Of a DNA stretch of 18,714 nucleotides, positions 1 through 6,911 are shown one piece after another. The translations under genes were made by a program, and so were the position numbers. Each line of letters opens with the position of its first letter. Position 1 is the stretch's first letter. Source of the stretch: Pseudomonadota bacterium (GTDB lineage Bacteria > Pseudomonadota > Alphaproteobacteria > Rhodospirillales > 2-02-FULL-58-16); NCBI GenBank assembly GCA_022560215.1, contig JADFTO010000019.1, positions 1 through 18,714 of the forward strand. The letters run 5' to 3'. The notes below the pieces were generated by a model, which was not told where the DNA came from, ran no database searches, and saw only the letters and a list, made by a program, of their open reading frames with translations.

Positions 1-98
1 TGCGGTGCATCGGGCAAGCGCCGCAACGCACCCGGGGGGCCGATTTGCCCCACCGGAGGCCGGGTGCTTTTGCGCCGTGGCGTCGTTGCCCGCCCCTT

Positions 99-116
99 GT
101 GATGGTCCACCATCAC
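99..116. repeat. 18-bp near-perfect palindrome
   Basis: Arms GTGATGGT and ACCATCAC are exact reverse complements around a CC centre. It lies about 90 bases beyond the stop codon of the leftward flippase-like gene, in a stretch (1-204) where I see no convincing gene. It could be an operator for a gene to the left of the window, or a hairpin at the end of the leftward transcript. There is no T-run next to it on either strand, so it is not a classical intrinsic terminator. Confidence 0.45.
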
Positions 117-204
117 GGCGGAACGGGCGCCTAGCCACGACGCAAAATCATCCCGGTCAAATGGTTCCAACTAGCCGGATAGTGCTCTAGCCTAGGGGAG
201 AGCG

Positions 205-1167
205 CTAATCCCGGGGGGCCGCCTCGATCTTCGCGCCCCCGTCTTCGCCGATCAGCCAGATCAGGCCCCCGGGCAGGCTCATGACGGCGACCACCAGGCC
301 GAAGAGCACGGATAGGGCGACGGCGCCCTCGCCGGGGACGCCGATGAGGCCGAAGGCCGCCACCATGGACAGCTCGCGCACCCCCCAGCCGGCGATGGAG
401 ATGGGCAGGGTGGTGATCAGGAGGACCGGCGGGATCAAGGCCAGGCAGTCCACCAGGCCCACGTCCAGGTCCAGGCCCCGGGCGAGAAAGTAAACGGCGA
501 GCGCCACGTTCCCATGGCCGAGGACGCCCCAGCCGATGACCCGAACCGCATGGCCGGGGACCAGGAAGACCTTGCGCGCGTCGCCGGCGAGCAGGGCCAG
601 TCCGCGAACCAGGCGCCAATGGCCGATGGCGGCCGGCAGGCGGTCCAGCGTCATCACGAACGCCAGCCCCGCCGCCGTGGCGGCAGCGAACAGGGCGACG
701 GCGGGCACGGCCCAGGTTTCCGCCCCGGGCCCCATCCGGGGCAGGAAGAAGGGCTGGGTGGCGGCCACCAGAAGGACCAGCGCCACCACGGTGGCGGCGC
801 GCTCCAGCATCACCCCGTTGACCGCGGCCCCAAGCGTGTGACCCGTGCGATGGACCTTGTAGATGCGCACCGCGTCCCCGCCCACCGAGGACGGAAGGGT
901 CTGGTTGAAAAAGGCGCCGATGTAGAACAGGCGCGCCGCCATGCCCCAGGACACAGGCGATCCGATGGCGCCGAGAACCGCCCCCCAGCGCAAGGCGCCG
1001 ATGCCGATCTGGATCACCAGGACGGCGGCGGCAAGCCCAACCATGGCGAAGGACACGCCGATCAACCGGTCCCCGATGTCGGCGATGTCGATCCGTCCCA
1101 GCAGGAACCAGATCAACAGGGCCGAGACCAGGAACTTGAGGGCCGTAACGATCCGCTTTTTGATCAT
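205..1167 (-). CDS. Lysylphosphatidylglycerol synthase TM-domain / YbhN-family membrane protein (flippase-like)
   Basis: A 320-residue polytopic inner-membrane protein with about eight hydrophobic segments, matching the transmembrane region of lysylphosphatidylglycerol synthases (UPF0104/YbhN group). Visible family features are the cytoplasmic-loop stretch FNQTLPSSVGGDAVRIY at about residues 88-104, followed by a conserved LERAATVVAL-type segment. Stand-alone members lack the C-terminal aminoacyltransferase domain, as this one does, and many sit near glycan or hopanoid genes; a lipid or lipid-linked substrate transport role is inferred only. The ATG at 1167 gives a basic MIKKR start before the first membrane segment, but no clear Shine-Dalgarno sequence is visible. 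It is divergent from the Memo-AMMECR1 gene across about 250 bases. The family call is firm; the substrate is unknown. Confidence 0.85.
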   Translation of the reverse strand: MIKKRIVTALKFLVSALLIWFLLGRIDIADIGDRLIGVSFAMVGLAAAVLVIQIGIGALRWGAVLGAIGSPVSWGMAARLFYIGAFFNQTLPSSVGGDAVRIYKVHRTGHTLGAAVNGVMLERAATVVALVLLVAATQPFFLPRMGPGAETWAVPAVALFAAATAAGLAFVMTLDRLPAAIGHWRLVRGLALLAGDARKVFLVPGHAVRVIGWGVLGHGNVALAVYFLARGLDLDVGLVDCLALIPPVLLITTLPISIAGWGVRELSMVAAFGLIGVPGEGAVALSVLFGLVVAVMSLPGGLIWLIGEDGGAKIEAAPRD

Positions 1168-1417
1168 GGGGGTTGCCGGGGTGATTCAGCCGGGCACTGC
1201 TTTAGCATATATCGGCGCCGGCGAAACAATCTCTTCGACCGGTTCCGCGGCCATTTTTCAATGGAACGGGGAGGCAAGGAAAGGATTGGGCGCCCCCCAA
1301 TAGGAGCAAGGCCCGCCGCCGCCCGCGCCGAGGAGTCCCTGCGCGCTCCCTTTACAGTCCGCCCCGCCGGGACTACCTTTTCCGGATACGGAGAAAGCCG
1401 AGAAAGCCGAGAAAGCC
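1168..1417. promoter_or_regulatory. Divergent intergenic region
   Basis: This 250-base gap separates two divergent genes and so should hold at least two promoters. On the minus strand a TTGTTT element and an AT-rich TATATGCTAA stretch (around 1204-1215) form a loose promoter with imperfect spacing. I see no strong plus-strand sigma-70 promoter. The last 27 bases are a 9-bp tandem repeat listed separately. Confidence 0.3.
1391..1417. repeat. Three perfect tandem copies of a 9-bp unit abutting the start codon
   Basis: GAGAAAGCC occurs three times without mismatch at 1391-1399, 1400-1408 and 1409-1417, and the ATG of the next gene begins at 1418. Each unit carries a purine-rich GAGAAAG that can act as a weak ribosome binding site, and the last copy sits at a usable distance from the ATG. 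A slightly better GGAG lies at 1390-1393, about 24 bases upstream, too far to be the main site. Copy-number change would leave the coding frame intact but alter the leader. Confidence 0.85.
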
Positions 1418-2893
1418 ATGACCACGGTGAGGCGGGCGGCGGTCGCCGGGTCCTTCTATCCCGGCACGGCCGCCGAACTCGACGCCACGATTGTATCGTA
1501 CCTGTCCTTGGCCGATGCCGCGACGGGCCCGGCGCCAAAGGCGGTCATCGTGCCCCACGCGGGCTTCATCTATTCGGGCCCGGTGGCGGCCATGGCCTAC
1601 GCCCGCATCAAGCCGGCCGCCGGCGACATCACCCGGGTGGTCTTGCTCGGCCCCTGCCACCGGGTGGCCGTCCGCGGCCTGGCGCTGAGCGGCGCCGGAG
1701 CCTTCGCCACACCCTTGGGCGAGGTCCCCGTGGACGCGGACGCGGGCAAGATGATCCTCGAGCTGCCCCAGGTGCAGGTCTTCGATGCCGCCCACACCGA
1801 CGAACACAGCCTGGAAGTTCACCTGCCCTTCCTGCAGGTGGTGCTGGGCGATTTTTCCGTCGTCCCCCTGGTGGTCGGCGAGGCCACGGCCGAGGAGGTG
1901 GCCCAGGTGCTCGAGACCTTGTGGGGCGGGCCGGAGACCATCATCGTGGTCTCCTCGGACCTCAGCCACTACCTGGACTATGACTCGGCCCGCCGCATGG
2001 ACGAGGACACCTGCCGGGCCATAGAGGAACTGGACACCGACGCCATCGGCCGCGACCAGGCCTGCGGGCGCGTCCCAGTCAAGGGCTTGCTGGTGCTCGC
2101 CAAGCGCCGGGGCATGAAGGTCACCACCCTGGATCTGCGCAACTCCGGGGACACGGCGGGGTCCAGGGACAGGGTCGTCGGCTACGGCGCCTGGATGTTC
2201 ACCGAGCAACTCAGCCCCGGGTCGCGCCCGGGCGCCGTCGAGGCCGGAGGAAAGGCCGGCGAGGACACCTTCGGCGCCGAGACCCGGGCGCTGCTGGAAA
2301 ATCACGGGCCGGCGCTGCTGCACCTGGCCGCGGCCTCCATCGAGCACGGCCTCGAACACGGCGAGGCGCTGCCGGTCAACGGCGCCGACCATGCCCCGGA
2401 ACTGCGCCGGGACGGGGCCTGCTTCGTCACCCTCAAGCGGAACGGAAAGCTGCGCGGCTGCATCGGATCGTCCGCCAGACAACGGCCCCTGGTCGAAGAC
2501 GTGGCCGCCAACGGCTACGCCGCCGCCTTCAAGGACCCCCGGTTTCCGGCCCTCGCCAAGGACGAACTGGACGGCCTGGTCGTTTCCGTTTCGGTGTTGA
2601 GCCCGAACCGCCCCATGACATTCGCCGACGAAGACGACCTTCTCGGCCAGCTCCGCCCCGGAACGGACGGGCTGATCATCATGGACGGGAAGCACCGGGC
2701 CCTGTTCCTGCCCTCCGTCTGGGAATCCCTGCCCAAGCGCGAACAATTCCTCGGCCACCTCAAGGTCAAGGCGAAGCTCGCCCAGGACCACTGGTCCGAC
2801 GACTTCAAGGCGTGGCGCTTCGTGGCCGAGGAAATTTCATCGGCGAGCCTGGGAGAGGCGATGTCTCTCTGGAGCATGAACCGGCATAACTGA
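1418..2893 (+). CDS. Memo-AMMECR1 fusion (AmmeMemoRadiSam system proteins B and A)
   Basis: A 491-residue fusion of two conserved domains. Residues 1 to about 265 are a Memo domain (system protein B): it starts with the typical AVAGSFYP, and His47 (PHAGF), His81 (GPCHR) and Cys216 (QACGRVP) match the iron-binding His/His/Cys of human MEMO1; HTDEHSLEVHLPF and SSDLSHY are further family motifs. After a linker at about 265-285, residues 285-485 are an AMMECR1 domain (system protein A) with KLRGCIGS at about 344-351 and FKDPRFPAL. Elsewhere A and B are usually separate genes beside a radical-SAM protein (AmrS); none is seen here. The biochemical role in bacteria is not settled; a redox or radical-based modification is inferred from the name-giving partner. 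The start agrees with the family N-terminus. It is first of a rightward group. Confidence 0.93.
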   Translation: MTTVRRAAVAGSFYPGTAAELDATIVSYLSLADAATGPAPKAVIVPHAGFIYSGPVAAMAYARIKPAAGDITRVVLLGPCHRVAVRGLALSGAGAFATPLGEVPVDADAGKMILELPQVQVFDAAHTDEHSLEVHLPFLQVVLGDFSVVPLVVGEATAEEVAQVLETLWGGPETIIVVSSDLSHYLDYDSARRMDEDTCRAIEELDTDAIGRDQACGRVPVKGLLVLAKRRGMKVTTLDLRNSGDTAGSRDRVVGYGAWMFTEQLSPGSRPGAVEAGGKAGEDTFGAETRALLENHGPALLHLAAASIEHGLEHGEALPVNGADHAPELRRDGACFVTLKRNGKLRGCIGSSARQRPLVEDVAANGYAAAFKDPRFPALAKDELDGLVVSVSVLSPNRPMTFADEDDLLGQLRPGTDGLIIMDGKHRALFLPSVWESLPKREQFLGHLKVKAKLAQDHWSDDFKAWRFVAEEISSASLGEAMSLWSMNRHN

Positions 2894-2919
2894 GCCTTGC
2901 AAGATAAGGAAAAAACACC

Positions 2920-3216
2920 ATGCAGGAATTTAAATCCCCTCCCCGTGCCTTCAGTGCCCGGATGGCGCTGGCGTCCCTGGTCGCGCACGCCCTGTTCGCG
3001 GCCCCGCCGGCCGCGGCCCAGGACTACCGGTTGGTAACGGCCAAGGCCCTCGGCAGCGCCGTCTCGGCCATATCCGAGGCCAAGGCCGATCCCGGACTCG
3101 ACCAGGCCGGCGGCGCCAATCCCGTTTGGCCCGAACAAGCCGGCCGGCAAGAAGCAACCCCGCCGCAGACCAGCGCCGGCCTGAATAGGCCCCCGGGCGC
3201 ACCCGCCCAGCCCTGA
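2920..3216 (+). CDS. Small proline-rich exported protein of unknown function
   Basis: A 98-residue protein I do not recognise. It has a good start (AAGGAAA at 2906-2912, ATG at 2920) and a recognisable Sec signal peptide: a basic N-region, a hydrophobic core ASLVAHALFAA, and an AxA site (PPAAAQD) giving cleavage near residue 34. The mature part, about 64 residues, is rich in Ala, Gly, Pro and Gln with no cysteine, so it looks like a disordered periplasmic or secreted peptide rather than an enzyme. It lies 26 bases after the Memo-AMMECR1 gene and may be cotranscribed. The signal peptide, the ribosome site and the fit of the frame between two genes support it as real; the lack of a known family lowers confidence. 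Confidence 0.6.
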   Translation: MQEFKSPPRAFSARMALASLVAHALFAAPPAAAQDYRLVTAKALGSAVSAISEAKADPGLDQAGGANPVWPEQAGRQEATPPQTSAGLNRPPGAPAQP

Positions 3217-3273
3217 CGGCGGCGGCAACGTCGCCCGCCCGCACATCCGCTTGGCGTGGCGAGTGCGCCGGCG

Positions 3274-3302
3274 AACCCTGGATTCCTTCTTTTTTTAGGG
3301 TT
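3274..3302 (+). terminator. Weak hairpin with T-run between the exported-protein gene and cysQ
   Basis: AACCCT (3274-3279) pairs with AGGGTT (3297-3302), extendable by two G-T wobbles and an A-T pair. A run of seven T (3290-3296) forms part of the loop and right arm rather than following the stem. It could attenuate read-through into cysQ, whose ribosome site begins 37 bases later, but the geometry is not that of a standard intrinsic terminator. Confidence 0.25.
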
Positions 3303-3338
3303 GTCGCAGGGATCGTCCAGCCTATGATCCCCGGAAAC

Positions 3339-3344
3339 GGAGGA
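3339..3344 (+). promoter_or_regulatory. Shine-Dalgarno site fixing the TTG start of cysQ
   Basis: GGAGGA lies five bases before the TTG at 3350. No ATG or GTG in this frame has comparable support upstream, so this site decides the unusual TTG start. Confidence 0.75.
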
Positions 3345-3349
3345 ATGCC

Positions 3350-4123
3350 TTGAGCGTCAACATCACCGTCGACCTCCTGGACAGGATCGGCGACCTCGCC
3401 AAGCGCGCCGGCGGGGAAATCATGAAAATCTACGCCACCGACTTCGTCGTGGAGACCAAGGCCGACAGCTCCCCGGTGACCGAGGCCGACAGGACCGCCG
3501 AAGCCATGATCGTGAGCACGATCAAGGGCGACATCACCGACAAGTTCCCCATCGTCAGCGAGGAAGCCTTCGCCGACGGCAAGAGCCCGAATGTCGCCGG
3601 CACCCCGTTCTGGCTGGTGGACCCCCTGGACGGGACCAAGGAATTCGTCAACCGCAATGGGGAGTTCACCGTCAACATCGCCCTGGTGGAAGCCGGCCGG
3701 CCGGTCCTCGGCGTGGTCCACGCGCCGGCCATCGGCGCCACCTACTGGGGCAGCGCCCATGGCGCCATCTTCCAGAGCGGCGACGAGCCCCCCCAACCCA
3801 TACAATGCCGGCCCAAGCCCGAGGATGGAGTGGTGGCCCTGGTCAGCCGCAGCCACCGCACCCCGGAGGTCGACGCCTTCCTGGAAGGCTACACGGTCAA
3901 GGCCGAAACCAGCGCCGGAAGTTCCCTGAAATTCTGCCTGGTGGCCGCCGGCCAGGCCGACATCTATCCCCGGCTGGGGCGGACAATGGAATGGGACACC
4001 GCCGCCGGCCACGCGGTCGTCAGATTCGCCGGCGGTTCCGTCAGCCGCGTCGAGGGCGGTGAACTCGGATATGGAAAGCCCGGATTCGAGAATCCCCACT
4101 TCGTGGTCAAGGGGTTGCCGTGA
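3350..4123 (+). CDS. cysQ: 3'(2'),5'-bisphosphate nucleotidase CysQ
   Basis: A 257-residue Mg-dependent phosphatase of the inositol monophosphatase superfamily, CysQ branch. It removes the 3'-phosphate from adenosine 3',5'-bisphosphate, the by-product of sulfate assimilation (PAPS) and of phosphopantetheine transfer. Family metal ligands are visible: Glu71 in IVSEEAF, Asp91 and Asp94 in the signature DPLDGTKEF, and Asp216 in MEWDTAAGH. The length is normal (about 245-275). The start is TTG with a strong GGAGGA. CysQ differs from SuhB-type inositol phosphatases by the DGTKEF version of the motif, which favours this call. It could also act on inositol phosphates at low rate. There are no sulfur genes next to it in this window. 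Confidence 0.92.
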   Translation: MSVNITVDLLDRIGDLAKRAGGEIMKIYATDFVVETKADSSPVTEADRTAEAMIVSTIKGDITDKFPIVSEEAFADGKSPNVAGTPFWLVDPLDGTKEFVNRNGEFTVNIALVEAGRPVLGVVHAPAIGATYWGSAHGAIFQSGDEPPQPIQCRPKPEDGVVALVSRSHRTPEVDAFLEGYTVKAETSAGSSLKFCLVAAGQADIYPRLGRTMEWDTAAGHAVVRFAGGSVSRVEGGELGYGKPGFENPHFVVKGLP

Positions 4124-4160
4124 CACCGAATCCAGGCCGCGGGGGAGCGCCGGGGGGAAA

Positions 4161-4194
4161 GGCGTGTCAAGGGAATCGTGTCCTTGACTGCGCC
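4161..4194. other. Hairpin downstream of cysQ
   Basis: GTCAAGG (4166-4172) and CCTTGAC (4182-4188) are exact reverse complements with a 9-base loop; GGCG (4161-4164) and CGCC (4191-4194) extend the stem past a small internal loop. It lies about 40 bases after the cysQ stop. There is no T-run directly after it (the T-run at 4210-4215 is 15 bases away), so it may protect the 3' end or be a weak terminator. Confidence 0.4.
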
Positions 4195-4325
4195 CGGATT
4201 CAGGCGCAAACTTTTTTCCAGTGCCCGGGCGACCGGTCACGACAGAGCCGCCGCAATCCTTTGCGGTGACTGCAGTGCCGGATCATTACCGCGGATGGTC
4301 CGAGCCGTGAGCAGAAAGAGAAGTG

Positions 4326-4358
4326 GAGAGCCGTTGGCGAGGCCGGCGGCTCTCTTTT
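4326..4358 (+). terminator. Intrinsic terminator before tsaC
   Basis: GAGAGCCG (4326-4333) pairs perfectly with CGGCTCTC (4347-4354). Two G-U wobbles and GGC/GCC continue the stem to 13 pairs around a GAG loop, and TTTT (4355-4358) follows at once. This is the best terminator in the window. It ends the cysQ-side transcript, implies that tsaC has its own promoter or depends on read-through, and makes a TTG start for tsaC at 4357 unlikely because that codon would lie in the T-run. Confidence 0.75.
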
Positions 4359-4395
4359 GGCCCCCGGTCCCTGGTCCCAAGGCGGGGGTCTTCCG

Positions 4396-5334
4396 ATGAC
4401 CGACATCCTTGCCCCCACCCCCGAGGCCATTACCGAGGCCGCCCGCCACATCCTGGACGGCGGGCTCGTCGCCTTTCCCACGGAAACCGTCTATGGGCTC
4501 GGCGCCGACGCCACCAACGACGAGGCCGTGGCCGCCGTCTTCGCCGCCAAGGGCAGGCCCGCCTTCAACCCGTTGATCGTCCACTTCGCCGAAGCCGCGG
4601 GCGTGGCCGACGTGGCCACCCTCGACGGCCCAGCGGCGGAGCTGGCCGGGGCCTTCTGGCCGGGGGCGCTGACCTTGGTCCTGCCCCGGCGGGATCCCTG
4701 CCCGGTTTCCTTGCTCGCCAGCGCCGGCCTGGACACCATCGCCGTCCGGGTTCCCCATCACCGGGCGGCCCATGACCTGCTGGCGGCCGCCGGATGCCCC
4801 GTGGCCGCCCCCAGCGCCAACCCCTCGGGCCGCGTCAGCCCGACCACCGCCGCCCATGTGGCCGAGGCGCTGGGCGCCGCCGTCCGGGTCATCATCGACG
4901 GGGGCCCGTGCCGGGTGGGCCTGGAGTCCACCGTCATCGAGCTAACCGGGACAATCCCCCGGCTGTTGAGGCCGGGGGGAATCCCGGCCGAAGACATCGA
5001 GGCCGTCGTCGGCCCCCTGGCCCGTCCCGACCCCGGGGCGGCGCCCGCCTCGCCCGGCATGGGAACCCGCCATTACGCGCCGGGACGCCCGCTGAGGATG
5101 AACGCGGCATCCGCCGGCGCCGGCGAGGCCCTGCTCGCCTTCGGCCCCGATGCGCCGGAAGGCGCGCCGAACCTCAGCCCCACCGGGAACCTTGAGGAGG
5201 CGGCGGCCAACTTCTTCGCCATGATCCGGGCGCTGGACACGCCGGACAACCGGGGGATAGCCGTCATGCCGATCCCGGACAGCGGCCTCGGCCGGGCCAT
5301 CAACGACCGCCTGCGCCGCGCCGCGAGCGCATAA
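4396..5334 (+). CDS. tsaC: L-threonylcarbamoyladenylate synthase (TsaC/Sua5)
   Basis: A 312-residue enzyme that makes threonylcarbamoyl-AMP from threonine, bicarbonate and ATP, the first step of the t6A37 modification of ANN-decoding tRNAs; TsaD/TsaB/TsaE then transfer it to tRNA. Residues 10 to about 195 are the YrdC-like domain, with FPTETVYGLG (27-36), KGRPAFNPL (52-60), APSANPSG (about 138-145) and the STVIEL segment (about 178-183). The linker motif MGTRHYAPGRPL (about 222-233) and a short C-terminal domain mark it as the longer Sua5 form rather than the single-domain TsaC. I chose the ATG at 4396: a G-rich GGCGGGGG precedes it, and the family N-terminus begins here. It is convergent with the FNR gene, 14 bases apart. 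Confidence 0.93.
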   Translation: MTDILAPTPEAITEAARHILDGGLVAFPTETVYGLGADATNDEAVAAVFAAKGRPAFNPLIVHFAEAAGVADVATLDGPAAELAGAFWPGALTLVLPRRDPCPVSLLASAGLDTIAVRVPHHRAAHDLLAAAGCPVAAPSANPSGRVSPTTAAHVAEALGAAVRVIIDGGPCRVGLESTVIELTGTIPRLLRPGGIPAEDIEAVVGPLARPDPGAAPASPGMGTRHYAPGRPLRMNAASAGAGEALLAFGPDAPEGAPNLSPTGNLEEAAANFFAMIRALDTPDNRGIAVMPIPDSGLGRAINDRLRRAASA

Positions 5335-5348
5335 AGAAGCCCGGGATT

Positions 5349-6122
5349 CTACAGGGAGCCCGCGACGGCGCTAACGGGTTCGTCTTCCACCAGGCCGGCC
5401 AGGCGGCAAAGGGCTTGGCGGTCTTGAAGGGTGACGTGGCGCGCGCCCGTTAATTCCACTTTGCCGTCGTTCTTGAACCGGGTGAAGGTGCGGCTGACGG
5501 TCTCCATGGTCAGGCCCAGATAGTCGCCGATGTCGCCCCGGGACATGGGCAGGTTCACCCGTTCGCCGGAACGCCCGTGGCGCTTCGCCCGTTCCGACAG
5601 GGCGAGAAGGAAGGTGGCGATCCTCTCGCGGGCCGTCTTGCGTCCGAGCAGGAGCATCTGGTCCTGGGCCGAAGCCAGTTCGTTGGACGCCGTCTGCAGG
5701 AGGTGTTTTTCCAGCTTCGGATATTGTTCGAGCATTTTTTCCAGTTTGCGGCGGGAAAAGCGGCAGAGCCGCACCTCTTCGATGGCTTCGGCCGTGTAGG
5801 CGTACTTGTTGAGGTGGGCCAGGCCGAGGAAATCGCCGGGAAAGAAAAACCCCGTGATCTGCCTGCGTCCGTCGGCCAGCAGCTTGTACACCTTGACCGC
5901 GCCCCCCGTCACGTTGAACAGGTATTCGGCTGGGGCGGCCTCGCAGAAAATGGTTTCCCGCGGTTGGACAGCCAAGCGGGTGACGATCTTCTCCAGCCGC
6001 TTGAGTTCATCCGGATCGAGGACGGCGCATATGCTTACGTCCCTGACGTCGCAGGCGGCGCAGGGGCTTGTCCGATCCGCTGGACCAAGAAGGATGTCAT
6101 CAAGCGCTTTGTCGGAAGGCAT
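5349..6122 (-). CDS. fnr: FNR/FnrL-type oxygen-responsive transcription regulator
   Basis: A 257-residue Crp/Fnr-family regulator. Cys21, Cys24 and Cys32 (a C-X2-C-X7-C pattern) plus Cys120 in VRLCRFSRR are the set that binds an oxygen-labile 4Fe-4S cluster in FNR proteins; the X7 spacing is the alphaproteobacterial FnrL style, against X5 in E. coli. The cNMP-like fold spans about 35-150, and the helix-turn-helix at about 194-220 carries Glu207, Ser210 and Arg211, the E-xx-SR set that reads TTGAT half-sites. So it should activate or repress genes when oxygen is low. I chose the start at 6122: GGAGA lies four bases before it, and an earlier in-frame ATG at 6248 would have no ribosome site and overlaps an FNR box. 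The targets outside its own promoter are not visible. Confidence 0.9.
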   Translation of the reverse strand: MPSDKALDDILLGPADRTSPCAACDVRDVSICAVLDPDELKRLEKIVTRLAVQPRETIFCEAAPAEYLFNVTGGAVKVYKLLADGRRQITGFFFPGDFLGLAHLNKYAYTAEAIEEVRLCRFSRRKLEKMLEQYPKLEKHLLQTASNELASAQDQMLLLGRKTARERIATFLLALSERAKRHGRSGERVNLPMSRGDIGDYLGLTMETVSRTFTRFKNDGKVELTGARHVTLQDRQALCRLAGLVEDEPVSAVAGSL

Positions 6123-6234
6123 GGCGTCTCCGCTGCCCCGGCTGGACTTCCTTAAGTGTAGGCCGATTCCCGGCATCGGGCAAACGTCCTGCGCATTTTC
6201 CGCGAGCACGGCCCCAGGCCGGAAAGGCCGGTAT

Positions 6235-6248
6235 TTGACCCAGATCAT
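6235..6248. promoter_or_regulatory. FNR/FixK-type box
   Basis: TTGAC-CCAG-ATCAT matches the FNR consensus TTGAT-N4-ATCAA at 8 of 10 defined positions. It lies 113 bases upstream of the chosen fnr start and about 100 bases upstream of the divergent gene at 6347, so it can serve autoregulation, control of the divergent gene, or both. I do not see a convincing -10 element at the distance a class II activated promoter would need. Confidence 0.6.
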
Positions 6249-6346
6249 AGTCCGGCAAAGTCGATGCTGTCCCCCTCGGCGGCTCGGACCAAGGCGGGGG
6301 GGGGAATATTTGCGGATAGATAATGCTTGTAGGCGGATCTTAAAAC

Positions 6347-6826
6347 ATGGCTGAGCAATATATTGCTCGACGGTTGACCAAGGAGCGGGTGGAGCAGGCC
6401 TACCCCCTGGTGCAAACGGTGTCCGAGGAAGTCAGCCTGAAGAAATGGCATGCCTACGCCGACGCGTACCTGAATCGGGGCAGCAAGGGCAGCATCGGTG
6501 AATCGGGCATCGTCTGCGTCGAGAACGAACAGGGTTACATCCACGGCCTGCTCGGATTCCGGGTCGACATGACCCTGCGCTGGGGACGCACCCTCATTTG
6601 CGAGCACTTGATCGCCCTGCACCTGGTCAACGCGGAACCGATTATCACCACCATCATCGAGAAAATGGATGCCCTCGCCCGCGATCTCGAGTGCGAGGCC
6701 ATCCACGTCACCGGACTGCATGCCTATTCCACCGCCAGGACCATACACCCCGGCTTGCTTTTGAACGTCGGGTACGAGCTGGAGACCATCGGTTTCTGCA
6801 GGCGCCTCGAGCCCTTCGAAGTCTGA
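6347..6826 (+). CDS. GNAT-like protein of unknown substrate
   Basis: A 159-residue cytoplasmic protein. The pattern of N-terminal strand-helix (YIARRLTKERVEQAYPLVQ), a central pair of strands (SGIVCVENEQGYIHGLLGF), a long helix after about residue 100 and a C-terminal LNVGYELETIGFCRRLE resembles the GCN5-related N-acetyltransferase fold, where the last part is the usual 'GF/GY' ending. The acetyl-CoA pyrophosphate loop (Q/R-x-x-G-x-G/A) is not evident, so it may be a diverged or non-catalytic member. It is divergent from fnr with an FNR-like box between them, which hints at oxygen-linked expression. A GATAAT-like element sits near 6319-6324. The ribosome site is weak (AGGCGGA, 6331-6337). I do not recognise a specific family. 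Confidence 0.65.
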   Translation: MAEQYIARRLTKERVEQAYPLVQTVSEEVSLKKWHAYADAYLNRGSKGSIGESGIVCVENEQGYIHGLLGFRVDMTLRWGRTLICEHLIALHLVNAEPIITTIIEKMDALARDLECEAIHVTGLHAYSTARTIHPGLLLNVGYELETIGFCRRLEPFEV

Positions 6827-6911
6827 TCCGATTCCCTCTCTGTTCGATTTCCCCGCGACCTGAACATGCCCGGGTGAGGCCGGAGGGGGAATATGCTATT
6901 CAACGACGGTC

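Noticed and set aside
5..190. 61-codon frame at the left edge
   Set aside because: No ribosome site, no domain, biased composition; not distinguishable from chance.
514..1983. Long plus-strand open frame (489 codons) opposite the flippase-like gene and running into the Memo domain
   Set aside because: Its product is rich in Arg, Gly and His without any domain, and it overlaps two well-supported genes; it is an artefact of high GC.
1373..2791. Long minus-strand open frame opposite the Memo-AMMECR1 gene
   Set aside because: It mirrors a gene with clear catalytic motifs and has no motif of its own.
3218..3239. GGCGGCG / CGCCCGCC hairpin just after the small exported-protein gene
   Set aside because: The stem needs a bulge and the nearest T-run is 50 bases away; in DNA this GC-rich such pairing is expected by chance.
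2951..4240. Minus-strand frame covering the small exported-protein gene and cysQ
   Set aside because: No domain, composition typical of an antisense frame, and CysQ motifs are unambiguous on the plus strand.
4124..4395. Possible tRNA or small RNA gene in the gap before tsaC
   Set aside because: No cloverleaf or TTCGA-type T-loop could be folded; only the hairpin and the terminator are supported.
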